Below are positions 24,843 through 37,266 of a DNA stretch of 64,000 nt, one piece after another. The notes below the pieces were generated by a model, which saw only the letters and a program-made list of their open reading frames with translations, was not told the DNA's origin and ran no database searches. Numbering within the stretch: the stretch's first letter is position 1; each line of letters opens with the position of its first letter. Both the position numbers and the translations under genes were made by a program. The DNA is from Circinella minor. Taxonomy: Eukaryota; Mucoromycota; Mucoromycetes; Mucorales; Lichtheimiaceae. The stretch lies in NCBI GenBank assembly GCA_016758965.1, contig JAEPRB010000015.1, forward strand, positions 124,001-188,000. The letters are read 5' to 3'.

Positions 24843-27320
24843 TCATGAAAGCTCTTTGTAAATCCATTTCAGCATCCATAGATCAGTTCTGGGTTTTGTT
24901 TGATTACTTTTAGCAATAGCAGGTTGAAATAATTCAAAAAGTTCATGTAGATCTTCTCTGAACCGAATTCCTATTCTACCACCCCAAAGACCAAGTGGTA
25001 ATGAAACATAACTTCCATGATAAAGCATTCGATAATCATCATCATGATCGGGTCGGGTTAAATTACCGAAAATATCCTTGAGCTGTCTAGCAAGCCGTGG
25101 GTCCAATGATTTGGATTCTATCACATGAATCACTATACGTATTAAAAATATAAATATAATTATTTATGTTGTTAGTGATCAATTGTTATTGATTTACATT
25201 ACAAGTTTTACAAGTTTTTTTTTTTTTTTGTGGCAATTGGGGGGGTTGGGTAGAGAATGAGAAGGCCACAAGAGGTAAATGTTTATTTATGGTAGATAGA
25301 TTTGGTAAACATAATAATAATAATACTACGTATTAAACCTTTTTCTAATAAATAAAATGACGACAGAATAATAATAATAAATTAAAGTATTACCTTCCGA
25401 ATTGAATGTTTGCGCGACTTTACCGACAGGAGGACGGTCATAATAAATACGCATATCCATCTCCAACAATTCAACATAGCCCCCTGGCTTACAAACACGC
25501 CAACATTGTTTAACCAACTCTTGATATTCGTCTGCAGTAAATGATAAAAGCAAAAAGCGACAATGTATCAAGTCAAATGAAGCATCAGGCATGTTTTTTA
25601 TACCTTCCAAAAGGGATGATTCATAACAACGAATAAATTTAAAGTTTCGAGGTAACATGCGACGATTGGGTGAAGCGCCACCACTGCGATCGTCAATACC
25701 AACAACCCTCCATCTCGGATATTCCAAAGCAACTTCTGTAGCCCATGTTCCGTCTCCGCATCTATTATATATATATATATATAAAATACATTATAGAATA
25801 ATATAAATATATGGTTTCCTTATTTTCTTTTTGTTTATTATTTATAACTATTATAGATTTCTTTTTATTTTTCTCTCCTGTTCCCGCTCCCCCCCCCCAA
25901 TCCATTCATATTCGGCATTACCCAACATGGAGGACATGTTTTTCGTGTACACCTGCTGAAGGTGAAATATCGAACGGACTACAAAATAATCTTTATATAT
26001 AAAAAAAAAAAAAAATACACATGCATGAATTTTTTTTGGCTTTGTGTCGCAATAACAAAGAAAAAAAAACTTTCCCATTGTCATTATCATATACACTGAC
26101 TGCATAATAATATTTAAATTTTTTTTTTTTTTTGATGTGTAAAATACATACCCATCATCTAATGATATTTGTACAAGTTCTGTTTTAACTACCCATCGTT
26201 CTTGTTGTTTTTCTTCTTGTTGTTCTAAAACCGGACCATCTAACCAATAAGGATCCACGTCATCATCTTCTTCTTCGTCGTACAGTTGACCATCTTTTAA
26301 AAGAGCTGCAAATACAGGTGACCCTGGTTGAGAGCGAAAGAGAGATGCGGGCCGTGACGATAAACTGATACGATCGCCTGATACTAATGATGTGATTGAG
26401 TGGCGTTTTCTTTGTCTTGGTGATGGTTGTGGTGAAAATAATAAATGTTGATCTTGATAACTGGATGCCATATTTTGAACTTCATAAGCAGTAGCAGAAT
26501 TGGTAGTGGTGGCATTAATAGGTATACCACTACTTCCACCACCACCACCTGATGATGATGATTTGATGTTTATAATGGAATGTCGTTCACCACCATCATA
26601 CGAATGACGTCCTGGCGGAGTACTACCTATACTATTTGGTACATTATCGTTGTCATAGATACGATGTCTATGGTGTCTATGGCGATGATGATGATGATGA
26701 TGTCGTCGATGTGGCCAATGAAATTTTGGATAATGTGGATGATGTTTTCTTGCTTTCGACCATAATTCACGTAATATAGATCGGTCATTACTATTTCTTC
26801 GATGACCTGATGAGCATGAAAATTGGTCATCGGATAAAACGGAACTTGCTGTGGTTTGTTGAGAATTCCGACGTTCTGATGTGGGAGTAGAAGGGGATGT
26901 TGTTGTTGTCAAGGAAATATTATAATAACGATGTGGAGGTTGATGCTGCGGAAAGGAAATGTGGCGTTGTTGTTGAATAGTTGGGGTCGATCCAAGGGGA
27001 TCGTTATTTTTATCAAAAGTTGTAGAAGAATGGTTTTCTTCAACACGGTAAATAGATAATTTATCATTTGGTTCTAATATCATAATTTCATTTGTAGCAT
27101 CGCTTTGTTTCCTTCGTTGATTGTATTCATTGCTATTTATACTGTCGTTATCGTCCTCATTTTTGTATCGACGATGGTTACTTTTACTACTGCTACTGCT
27201 GTTGCTATCACTTTTATGATTTGCTGTCCAATGTGAGAACCAGTTAAAAAACCAGGATTTATTACTTTTCTCTCGTGTTGGTGTTGGTGTTGGTGTACTA
27301 ATACTATTTGCTATAGTCAT
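24843..27320 (-). CDS. SAM-dependent methyltransferase with long low-complexity N-terminus
   Basis: Predicted 608-residue class I methyltransferase. Exons on the minus strand: 27320-26152, 25761-25394, 25132-24843. SAM motif I is split by the first intron and restored by splicing (DDGCGDGTWATEVALEYP, about 388-405); VVGIDD (motif II), ASFDLIHCRF (motif IV region) and CWRVCKPGGYVELLEMD (post-I/motif V region) follow. The first 380 residues are Ser/His/Asn-rich low complexity, including a His/Arg-rich block. Substrate is unknown; LaeA-like and related fungal methyltransferases share this motif set. The annotated frame ends KWIYKELS at 24843, but another frame across 24885-24802 encodes a better-looking C-terminus (AFMNLHFAYAQKLERA, stop at 24802), so a one-base frameshift or assembly error near 24870-24895 is likely. 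Confidence 0.85.
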
Positions 27321-28930
27321 AGATAATATATTATATTAAAAAATATCAGGAAAAAAAAAACTTGGGAGATATAAAGTGAGAAAAAGAAGTAAATAGGTGT
27401 AAGGAAAAACAAAAGAAAAAGAAAAAGAAAAAACCTTGGCTATTTTTTTTCTTTATTTGTTTTCTCCCCTTGTTAAACTTTTTTTAATACAACCTTTATG
27501 TGTAAAGTGGCGCCAGGAAAAAAGTCTCACAGGGACAATAGTATGAACTATTGAAATCTTTGCATTGTTTCACACTATACTTTTTTTTTTTTGTACAACG
27601 AAACAAGAATAAATCAACCGATGAGAAAACTATTTATTACAACGAATTCGCACACACAATTTTTTTTTTTTTGAAATTATAAAAGCAAAACATTATTGAT
27701 CGGCAAAGCATAAAACTATTCGGGTTAAAAGGATATATATATATATATATACGTATGTGAATTTTTTTTTTTATTAGTTACGTATTTTTTCTGACGTTCC
27801 TTTATTCTATATATTTATAAATATGACTTTTAGGATAATTGAACATTATTCTTCTCATTCTTCTTAGGACTTCCATTACACAAAACAGTATATTACATAT
27901 TTTCATACGATTTAAAAAGTTTTATAGCGTCATTTTTATGATTAAACTTTTTAATTATTTACAATCTGTTTCTTCATTCCATGAATTACTGTATCGTTCC
28001 TCTCTCACGAATAAAAATTACATACATTAAAAAAAGAATCAAGTTATGAAGTAGTATATTGTGATGATGAGCAAAAAAAAAAATAATAATTTTTCTTGCA
28101 TAAACGACATAAAAAAGTTGGGGAGGGGGGGGGCTGTTGCTAATTTTGTATCAAAATAATATAATTAGAACTTATAAAAAAAAATAGACATGTGTCCTCC
28201 TCTCTTTCCCCTCGCCACCCCTCCTTTTTTTTCTTCTTCTCAACTTCACACACGCGCATAAATAATTTCATCCATTTTAGATATAATACATTTTGAACAT
28301 GAAACAAGACTATTCAAATTTTTAGGGGGTGGGGGTTGAGAAGTAAAAAAAAAAAAAAAAAAAAAATAGGATCTAACAATAACTTATAATAATAAAAGGA
28401 TTAACGCATGATCCAACATGAAGAGTATGAGAGAAAGGGAGGTAAGCCAAGAAAAATGAGCCCCTTCTTGTTTCTTAATACGCCAAAATTGATTTTAATA
28501 AAAACTTTTTTTTTTTATTGTTTTATATTTTTCTGTCTGTACAAAGTTTTGTTTTTTTTTTTTTTATACAATTTTTTGGGAGTTTTTTTTTTTTTTTGTT
28601 TGTCTATGTGCAAAATAAAAGGGAAAAGTGAAAAGCGTAATAGGGTTGTGCTATATGGACTGTGGCGAGTGTGAATGGAATTGAAATTGTGTTGTTGTTA
28701 ACGTTATAATGTTAATGATAATAATTTGTATGAACGGAATGGCCTTTCTAGGTAGAAGCGTAAAAAAAAAAAAAGATGTATTGTGTTTATATAAATGATA
28801 CTTTTTTGTTTTTTTTTTTTCTTTCTCTCTCCTGAAATTCGTTATTTTTGTTGATGTGTGTTATTGGTATCCAAATTGTGTGTGTGTGTGTGTGTGTGTG
28901 TTTGTTGGGTTGTTTTATGTTAATAATAGT
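27321..28930. other. Intergenic region, 1.6 kb
   Basis: Upstream region of the methyltransferase and 3' flank of the PRELI gene. It is dominated by long A and T homopolymers, a G-run at 28121-28131, and a TG microsatellite at 28877-28901. Open frames here are made of Phe/Leu/Lys homopolymer codons and are not convincing. Confidence 0.55.
28877..28901. repeat. (TG)n microsatellite
   Basis: About 12 TG units just downstream of the PRELI/UPS gene stop codon. Confidence 0.9.
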
Positions 28931-29864
28931 TTAATTGTTGTTTTGACCATCGGAACGAACTGCTTTTTGTTGTTGTTGATGTCCTGCTTCTGCCATGACA
29001 ACGAATCGTTCTAGAACCTTATGAAATCCTTCACGACCTGTTGCTGCATTTTGTTGAAAACGTTTCAATGTAAAATCTTCCAGTAAGTTACCCCATCGCA
29101 CTACACTACTGCCTGCAGAAATTGCGGCTTGTTGCGTAAATTGAGTTCTATTATTATTTATTATTGTTAGTATAATCAATATAAACAAAAGTATAATCAA
29201 TAGAGAGAGAGAGAGAGAGAGAGAAAAATTTTATTTTGTTTCTTTGTTTTTTTTTAAAAAAAAAATAAAAAAAAGATAATGAGACTTTATATGGAAATAG
29301 AACGCAAAAAACTTACTTTGTTGAATCATCAGGATGTACTTTATATTGGATGGTTTCTTCTACTGTCAATAAGTTAGACATTGTTAAATTTAGACTACGC
29401 ATTGTCAAGGTTTTTGTTCTTGGGTCAATGGTAGAAACTTCTCGGACATAATGAGTTGTATCCGAACCAAGAATCTATATATATTTTATGGTATCACATG
29501 TAAATATAAAATTATTCTTTTTTCTTGATATTCTATAACAAGGGTAGAAGAATCCATTACACAAAAAACAAAAAAAAAAACAATAATAAAAAGGTGGGGT
29601 CGTTTATATGTGTATAGTTGTATAATTGTTATATATAATATAATATAATATAAAATATACCTTAAGAATAAATGTAGGAACGTTTTGTTTAACTGTAAAA
29701 AGTCGTTCCATTGTTAAAACACCAGTTTCAGGATCAACATGTTGATTTAAAACGTCTACACATTTAACATGTGTTGCTTTTTCATTTGGATATTTACACC
29801 AATGAGCAGCAGAAACAAGGCTCCATTCGTAACTATAATCGTGTCCAGTTTCAAAAATCTTCAT
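28931..29864 (-). CDS. PRELI/UPS-family mitochondrial lipid-transfer protein (Slowmo/Ups2-like)
   Basis: Predicted 192-residue PRELI/MSF1-domain protein; the family shuttles phospholipids across the mitochondrial intermembrane space with Mdm35/TRIAP1. Exons on the minus strand: 29864-29661, 29474-29317, 29147-28931. It begins directly at the domain (MKIFETGHDYSYEWSLVSAAHWCKYPNE) and keeps HVKCVDVLNQHVDPETGVLTMERLF, then TLTMRSLNLTMSNLLTVEETI and the C-terminal helix FHKVLERFVVMAE. The EWSLV...AHWCKYPN opening and the NLLTVEE segment resemble Slowmo/PRELID3 and yeast Ups2/Ups3 more than Ups1, which suggests phosphatidylserine transfer (inference). The tail is Gln/Asn-rich. Confidence 0.9.
29202..29223. 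repeat. (GA)n microsatellite in PRELI intron
   Basis: Short GA tract within the second intron (29148-29316) of the PRELI/UPS gene. Confidence 0.85.
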
Positions 29865-31074
29865 TATATATATATATGTGTGTGTATGTATATGGGCCTT
29901 TTTTTAACTCTTTCTTGCTCTTATATTTATATTTAAACTTTTTTTTTTTCGTAAGGTAATATTATAAACAAAAAAAAAATGGGAAAGTGAAAGGGCGTCT
30001 GTACAATGGGTGTTGATAAAAAAGAATGAAGCCCAACAACAACAACAAAGATTTTTTTTTTCTGTGCTTTTTTTTTTTCTTAATGGATAAAAAAAAAAAA
30101 AGGGGGGGGGGAAACAACTAAGCAACTACAAATACGGTTTAGTTTCATCCCGTCACAAATTTTGTAATCTCCGTTTGTTTCCGTACCTGACCGAACTTAA
30201 ATAAACTTAACCATTAGGGCAAATCACTAGAAATACAGTAGGTACCGATCATTACATGGTATCCATGGTTATTCAGCCAATATATATTTATATTTATATT
30301 TAAAAAATAAGGAATAAAACTTGAGCCGATATATAAAAACATAGTTCTTCTGAGTGAATAAAAATGACGAACAATAATGAGGAGGGAGAGTTCTCCCAAG
30401 CAAGATGTTATAAATTACACTTGCTAGTACACAAGAAATAATAATACCTTGTTACTTGTAAAAGATCTTTATTATTATTTTGATATGTATTTCTAATATG
30501 AGGAATAAAAATATCATCAATTTGCTTTATTGACAGCCAAAACATCATCCAAGTTGTTGAATACTTTATTACCTTCTACACACCCTAGTATTCTTGTATA
30601 ATAACGTTAACCTACCAGTGATATCTTTGATTATGTTTATGTAGTAATTACTGATTACGCAGTACAAAGAGATTTCATTTTGATTGGACTGAACTGATTT
30701 TATATACATAATTTAGCTCTTTCTAGAAAATAATGAATTTAATGATTTACGATGATAATAAATTATTTTTTAAGTGTTTATGCATCACCCTGCATATCGC
30801 TTATTTTTTTGATCAACATATATATATATGTATAAAGTATTTATGACCAATAAATCGTGCATGACGATGGATTACGTACGTAGTATATAGATAATTTTAA
30901 AACAATCAGCTTTATATGTGTATGTATAATGGATAATACGTACTATAACAAAATTTATATTAAATACTAATGATGTACAATAATAATAAAATGGCGGCCC
31001 TGTTCTCCCAATAACTAATTCATCAGAAATCAGGGATAACCAAGTTAAATAACAAAACGTATATTTATTAATTA
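29865..31074. other. Intergenic region, 1.2 kb
   Basis: Upstream region of the PRELI gene and 3' flank of the M20 gene. The part nearest the PRELI gene has alternating T, A and G homopolymers (29940-30115). No gene, tRNA or repeat element recognised. Confidence 0.55.
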
Positions 31075-33581
31075 TTAATTTTTAATTTTCTTGAAATCAG
31101 CTTGAATACGTTCATAGAGTGTATCGTTTCTTAATACTTCAACAGCAGTAACAGTTAAACCCTTAGAAGCCAAGATAGCATCCTTGTGTGCAACTTCTGT
31201 CTTTGCTGCCTCAACAAATTGGATTGTATGATTTGCTGCCGTAGTATGGATACCAAACATGGGATGAAGGGATGGAACTTCATAACTGATATTTCCAAAG
31301 TCAGTAGAACCTCCACCAGTAGCAGCTTGTTCAGCTGGTGTGGGGAATTGAATACCATGCTTTTCCATATATCGTTGATATACATCAGCCATTGGATCAT
31401 TAGCTACAACATCTATATAATGATCATTATTTTATATATATATATAGGATATTGTATTAGAAAAAGCTCTCATTCAGCAAATAAAAAAAAAAAAGTAACC
31501 TCTTTGTTGGGAAATCCTTATTCGAATGATAGAATATTAACTTTACCTTTAGTAACACCAATTTCACGCCATGTCCATTTGACTTCACAGCCTGTCGCCA
31601 GCGCAGCTGCTTTAAAGCATTCTTCCATTTTGTGCATCAAACGACCAATTTGGTTAAATTTAGTTGTACGGACAAAGAAAAATGCCGAAGTATAATCTGG
31701 AATAACATTAGGCTAAGAAGAAAGAAATAAAAATTGATCAGAATTATATAATACAATAAAATGAAGATAAAACTCTAATAATATACTTACAGCTTTACCA
31801 CCATCTGTTACAATACCATGTACTCTATATAATATAATAAATTTTTATATAAGTAATTATAACAATAGTTATTGTAATAACCAAATAATTACCTGTCAGT
31901 AGGTAAAAGTTGTTGACGCATCATACTAATACTATTCCAAACTTGTACCATGGCATCCAATGCATTTATACCTATATATCATAATGAGTACTTTTTCTCT
32001 TATCCAATTGTAACACAACTAGTAACAGAGTTCTCTATCTCTCTTTTTTTTTTTTTTAATTTACCTTCCCATGGTGCAGCTATATTATTATTATTCAAAA
32101 GATTATATCAGTAAGTTAGCGAATGAAAAAAAAAAAAAAAAAAAAGAAAGGTCAAGGTATAAGGAAAATAAAAATAAAAATAATATTTACCAGAAGCATG
32201 ACTAGCTTTACCAAAGAATTCTAAACGAACATCATGAATAGCAATCATGGCACCACGTTCTGCATGATAAGCACTAAAACAATGAAAATGATAATAGTAA
32301 TTCATAAAATATGAGCCATTTACGGATTATCTAATAATGTAGCTAACAAGCCAAAAAAAAAAAAAAGAAAGAAAAAAACTTACGCAGGATGAAGCATCAA
32401 TGCAACATCGACATTATCTTGAATAGCACGCTTCTGAACAAGAATAATCTTACCAATAGAAAGTTCTATAAATATACATACATTATGACTTGTTGAATGA
32501 TCTGAAAAAGAACCATATTTTTTTTTGATTTCATCCCACTAAACTTTTAAATACTTTTTTCCTCTAACTCAACCCAACCCAATTATAATAATGAAGAATT
32601 AAATGTATTTTTACCTTCAGCAGGTGTTCCAAAAAGAATGACCTTACCAGAGGCCTTTCCACTTTCAAGAACAGCCTTGACACCAATAGCAGTAGCAACA
32701 CCACTAATGGCAATAAGATTATGACCACACGCTTGACCAAGACTATATAAATGATAAACAACAAATAAAAACATTATCAATATCTTAAATCGGCAAGTTA
32801 TACAAAAAGTTCCCACACTCTTCCCCCTTTCCCGTTAGTTAATTTTTTTTTTTTTTTTACCCTGGAAGACCATCATATTCTGAACATAAACCAATACGCT
32901 TGCCAGGACCATTGCTATATTCTGCAGTGAATGCGGTTTCCATACCATAAGCATGACGAGTAACAATGAAACCTTTGCTTTCAAGATAATCAGTAAGAAC
33001 TTTGTGTGCATGGAACTCCTTCATACCAGTTTCCATGTGTTCATGAAGCTAAATAAATAAAAAGCAAAATTTTTGTTGGCATGAATAACAAACGGTTGCC
33101 CCCCCCCCTTTTTTTTTTTTAGAAATAATTATATACGTACGTCCAAACTAATTGTTCGAAGTTCATCCGAAACATTATCAATGGCATTAGCCACGATACG
33201 TTCTACTTCACTATCGCCCTTGACATCCAATTGTTCGAATGCCTAAAAAAAAAAAAAAGAATACCGAGTAGAAGAACAATGTTCCCAATATATATTTTTT
33301 TACACACTTCAGTTATTTTTTTTTTTCAACGTAAATATTTTAAATAATAAATAATAATAATAATAGAGTCAAAAACTCGACGCGAAATATATATAGACCT
33401 TGGAAACACATTCGTCATAAGCAGGAAGTTTCTCCGAGGTCGCGGGATAATAAGAAGGAGCAGCAGGTTGTGTACGTGCTGCTGGTACTGATCTACTACT
33501 GCGAGTAGATTGTTGTTTCTTTTTAAAACTGAAAAAATTGCCAAAGCAGCTTGAAGGTGCGTAATCGTCAGTAGGTGCCAT
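31075..33581 (-). CDS. M20-family amidohydrolase (PM20D2-like)
   Basis: Predicted 465-residue metallopeptidase/amidohydrolase of family M20, closest in motif pattern to the PM20D2 (Xaa-Arg dipeptidase) branch; such enzymes hydrolyse dipeptides or N-acyl amino acids. Exons on the minus strand: 33581-33399, 33242-33141, 33048-32861, 32742-32615, 32465-32384, 32273-32191, 32079-32065, 31971-31893, 31824-31791, 31712-31547, 31412-31075. Motifs: HEHMETG, LCSEYDGLPG, GQACGHNLIA (metal ligand region, H165), GTPAEE with the general-base Glu pair at 200-201, ALMLHPA and SLHPMFGIHT near the C-terminus. The dimerisation-domain start EFFGKASHASAAPWEGINALDA is encoded partly by a 15-nt exon. The N-terminal 60 residues are Ser/Pro/Ala-rich and outside the domain. 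No signal peptide. Confidence 0.92.
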
Positions 33582-35756
33582 TATTTAAGAAAAAGGTGAA
33601 TTGGTATATATAATTGTATTTTTAATGGGAAAAAAAAATAAATAAATAAAAAGGGAAAAAATAACTCTCTTAAACTGCTATTGAAAGAAAAGAGCCCGCT
33701 TCTTTTTTCTCTATTTTTTTATGGTCACACAACACATCTTGCAACACCCATTTACTATAAATCAGATACACACAACAACCCACAACAACAACACAAGAAT
33801 ATACACACTGGTACGAAGCCGACACATCGGAGGAAAACTACGAAACTTACCTTATCGTTATAATGATATAAGGTTTTTGTGAGATCAGTCCGATCCATCG
33901 GAGCATTATTCTTTTTCTATTTCTTTGATTGATTGCATATTACATTTTAAGAGTTTATTAAATGGAATAAAATGAGAATGATGGATTGGTTTCAATAAAA
34001 AGAAAGAAAAAGACAGATAATTGTTTAACATTTGTTTTATTTTGAAGTGGCAAAAATAAAAATAAAAAGTACGTATTAACCTTAATGAGGTATTATGCAA
34101 GTTATTTTGAACTTTGGTTATTTTAGTTTTATCCCCACCCCCCGGGCTAATTTTTTTTTTTGCGATAGTAAACGGATCAAAGTGCTTTTTTTGTAAAAAT
34201 TCAACCCTCCTTGCCTAACTTTTCAAAAAGTAAAAATAAAAAAAAATAATGTATCATTGTCTGATTAAAAACACATCATGTAATATATATATATTGTTAT
34301 ATATTATTGATGTATAAAATAAAATAAATATTATAAGATATCAATATTTAACAAATAGTTCAACTAATTTAGTGCTTGGGTCGAACAACATCCTACTGAT
34401 TTTTACGTAGCTTGTGCCTGAAAAAAAAATATTAGATACAGTACGTAGTGTTCTGCAATAATGATATACACCAGTCCTTGTTTGATAAATCACAAAATAA
34501 TATCTATTACTAATTGATCTTATAATGTTTTTAACCAACAGATTACCTGCTACTAAACGTTACATTAAAAAAAGATAATAAAAAATACTTCTTTATAAAT
34601 ATTTATATAATTTATATAATTTCTTTTGGATATGTAAGTTTTTGAATGTTATTCGATTACTCTTATTTTTTTTTTTTTTACTATCATCCTTTTTCTTTAA
34701 AACTGTAAAAAACAAAAAAAAAACAAAAACAAAAATATGTTGCACTTGTAAGAGGTGTAATAAAGAAACGTTTGCTTATATATTTCTAAGTTAAAAAATA
34801 GGAAACAATGATTACACTAATATCAATATTACATGTACGTAACAACCACTTCCAGAAAAGAGAAAATAGACAATGCATAATTATTTCTGTTTTATTATTT
34901 TTTTTTGAAATGACATTAACCTTCGAGGGAAAATATTAATAATGATAAGAAAATGTCACTAGTCACATGAAAACCAAAAACTTATCAATAAATATCGTTC
35001 ATGTTCAGAAAATTAAAATTATTTCAAGTGATATTTAATGGTACGTAAGTAATATTAAAATGAAATCAACGTTCGGGATCATTGTTAGTATTGTGTGGTA
35101 GGAAATGAAGGCCGGAATGCTGTGAAATCGGTCGACAAAATTGATGAGAGAATATAGAACTGCAAAAATCACTAATAAAAGGCTATTAATATATATACAA
35201 ACAAAAAGGGAAATTGTAAGCTAAAGAAATGAAAGTATATTTTATTACATATCCCTACGAATTATAGTACTCTGATTATTTTCTTCTCTTGAAAAAAATT
35301 AGATGTATAACATGTACGTACGTATCAGATTATACTGCTCTGATAAAACATTGGCCGTCCATAATATCCAAGTTTAAGTTGTCGAAACTTTTTCAATTAA
35401 CTGAATATTTCCAATACATCATCTTGAATAAGTTACTCGAAAGCAAACGAAAAATTATATTCGACCCTAGAGCATTTGTAGAATCTCAACCATCCTCTCT
35501 GAAAGAATGATGGGGATAATAGGGCTTGATTCGACAACAAGTTCGTTCAAGACAGGAAAGTGAAGTAAAAGCTTTGAGAGAGCTTCTGATGGATCATCAG
35601 TACGTAATCGAATCACAACGAATATTTAATAGCAGGTGTGTTTAATGGGTAGAGCAAGCTCGATTTACCCAAATAATAAACAGAATCAGGTTTCTAAAAA
35701 AACATGGTAAGTTTTGAGACGTGTGTTTAAATAAAAAATAACGCTCGTGTTAGCGC
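33582..35756. other. Gene-poor region, first part
   Basis: About 2.2 kb of AT-rich DNA between the M20 gene and the MITE. It holds TACGTA palindromes (for example 34070, 34408, 34441, 35041, 35319) and homopolymers. An open frame at 35289-35510 has mixed amino-acid composition but no recognised domain and is not called. Confidence 0.5.
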
Positions 35757-35782
35757 TACTGTCACCGCTCGCTATAACGATA
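35757..35782 (+). repeat. Left terminal inverted repeat of MITE
   Basis: Perfect 26-bp inverted match (including the TA duplication) to 36149-36174. Confidence 0.95.
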
Positions 35783-36172
35783 TTTCGATATAACGATAGG
35801 GTTTTGGGGTTCAAGACAGATTACGCGGGAAAATATCGTTAATTTTATATAATGATATCCGATAGGGTTTTAGCAAAAATATTGTTATATCGAGCAGACA
35901 AATAATATCTTTATCTCTAAAAAAAAAAAAAGGAAATAATACTAGTTTGTTGGGCATGTTTTTATGTTCTTACTTTAGTTTTTAAACATTTTTGTCAAGA
36001 GTTTTCTTCTTTTTGCAAGACATATTACATACATGTGAGACCAAGTACATATATGGATAAGATTTTACCCGATCATTATAACTCACATAAAGAATTCGAT
36101 ATAACGATTATTCTATATAACGATGCCTTTTAAGTCTCACGGGGGGGGTATCGTTATAGCGAGCGGTGACAG
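35759..36172. mobile_element. MITE, pogo/Tc1-mariner type (414 bp, TA target duplication)
   Basis: A 414-bp non-coding element with perfect terminal inverted repeats: each end begins CTGTCACCGCTCGCTATAAC and the match continues to 24 bp within the element, 26 bp if the flanking TA is counted (35757-35782 against 36149-36174). The TA directly outside both ends fits the TA target-site duplication of Tc1/mariner-pogo transposons. Subterminal copies of CGATATAACGAT occur inside both ends (about 35785-35798 and 36097-36107). There is no transposase frame, so it would need a transposase supplied elsewhere. Perfect repeats suggest a fairly recent insertion. Assignment to the pogo lineage rests on the TATAACGA-rich ends and TA duplication. 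Confidence 0.9.
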
Positions 36173-36174
36173 TA
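36149..36174 (-). repeat. Right terminal inverted repeat of MITE
   Basis: Reverse complement of 35757-35782 without mismatch; the adjacent G-run at 36141-36148 is not part of the repeat. Confidence 0.95.
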
Positions 36175-37266
36175 TCATCTTTGGTCCAGCAGATTTTTAT
36201 ACATGATAATGTAATTAAATTCTATTAAAGTAAGTTCTCTAGCATCTTGATCGGAAATGTAAATAACTGGCAAAATAAACAATTATGTCATAAATTGAAA
36301 AGAATTTAGATGTTCTACGTACGTAAAAATTGATCTTAGACAAAGATCAAATTAAAAAAAAGAAAGTACATATCATCTAAAGTAAGTTATCAAGGTTATT
36401 TCAACTATAATATGTTAGTAGATAATTTATATGGGTTATGACAGGGGTGATGCATTAAAGACGAAAGCTCAGATGATACACTGTATCTAATCGAAAGATG
36501 ACATAAAGGCTTTTTAATATCGCATCGCTTACGTAGTATCCTATAATCGTGGGTTCTTCTGATGTATCCTTCGATAAATGCAAACAAGTAGTTTACTGTT
36601 TTTCATAATATCATATCAATTCTTACTACGAATAAATTTGTTTATTCAATATTTGCATGTTTGAACAAGAGCTACGTAAAAGGGTCATACCATGACAAAC
36701 TAGAATGAATATAAGTGAACCTTTCCTTGGATAACGTTCAAATCCATCAACTGTTTCAAAAATATATTTCTTCGGGCAGCTCTTATTTTTTTTTCATCAC
36801 CCTTACAAGTATATTGTAGCCATAACTGCCTGTGAGTATATTGCAAGCCATACTTTTATTTAATAGCATGTTACCCTCTTTTTGTTATGTTGAGATTATT
36901 TGTCTTATTAATGACGAAATTAATTGAACAGACGTTGATTTCAGCTTATTGCACTCGTCAGCTCACAAAGAGGGGTACTGAAAAACCTGCGGGGCAGCAG
37001 GAATAAGGTGTAGGTGCAACAACAGTAAATAGGGGGGGTACAAAAAATAAAAAGAAGATAGACTATAGTTATAATAACTACGTAGGAGAAGGTTATCAGC
37101 ATCTATGCTAAATGGAAGGGTTGATAAAACTATGATGTTTGATAAAAGAGTGGGAGTCATTTGGCCTTTTTTTTTAATACGTAATAAATATTTTTTTTTT
37201 TGAGTGTTGTAGAGGTTCAAGGCTGGTGGCGTCTTGGCACTATAAAATTTGTATTTTGAGTGTTTG
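36175..37266. other. Gene-poor region, second part
   Basis: About 1.1 kb between the MITE and the coding relic. No convincing frame or structure was found; open frames at 36405-36587 and 36963-37295 on the minus strand show no domain. Confidence 0.5.

Noticed and set aside
35289..35510. 73-codon frame just upstream of the MITE
   Set aside because: Mixed composition but no recognised domain and no sign of splicing to further exons; insufficient to call a gene or a relic.
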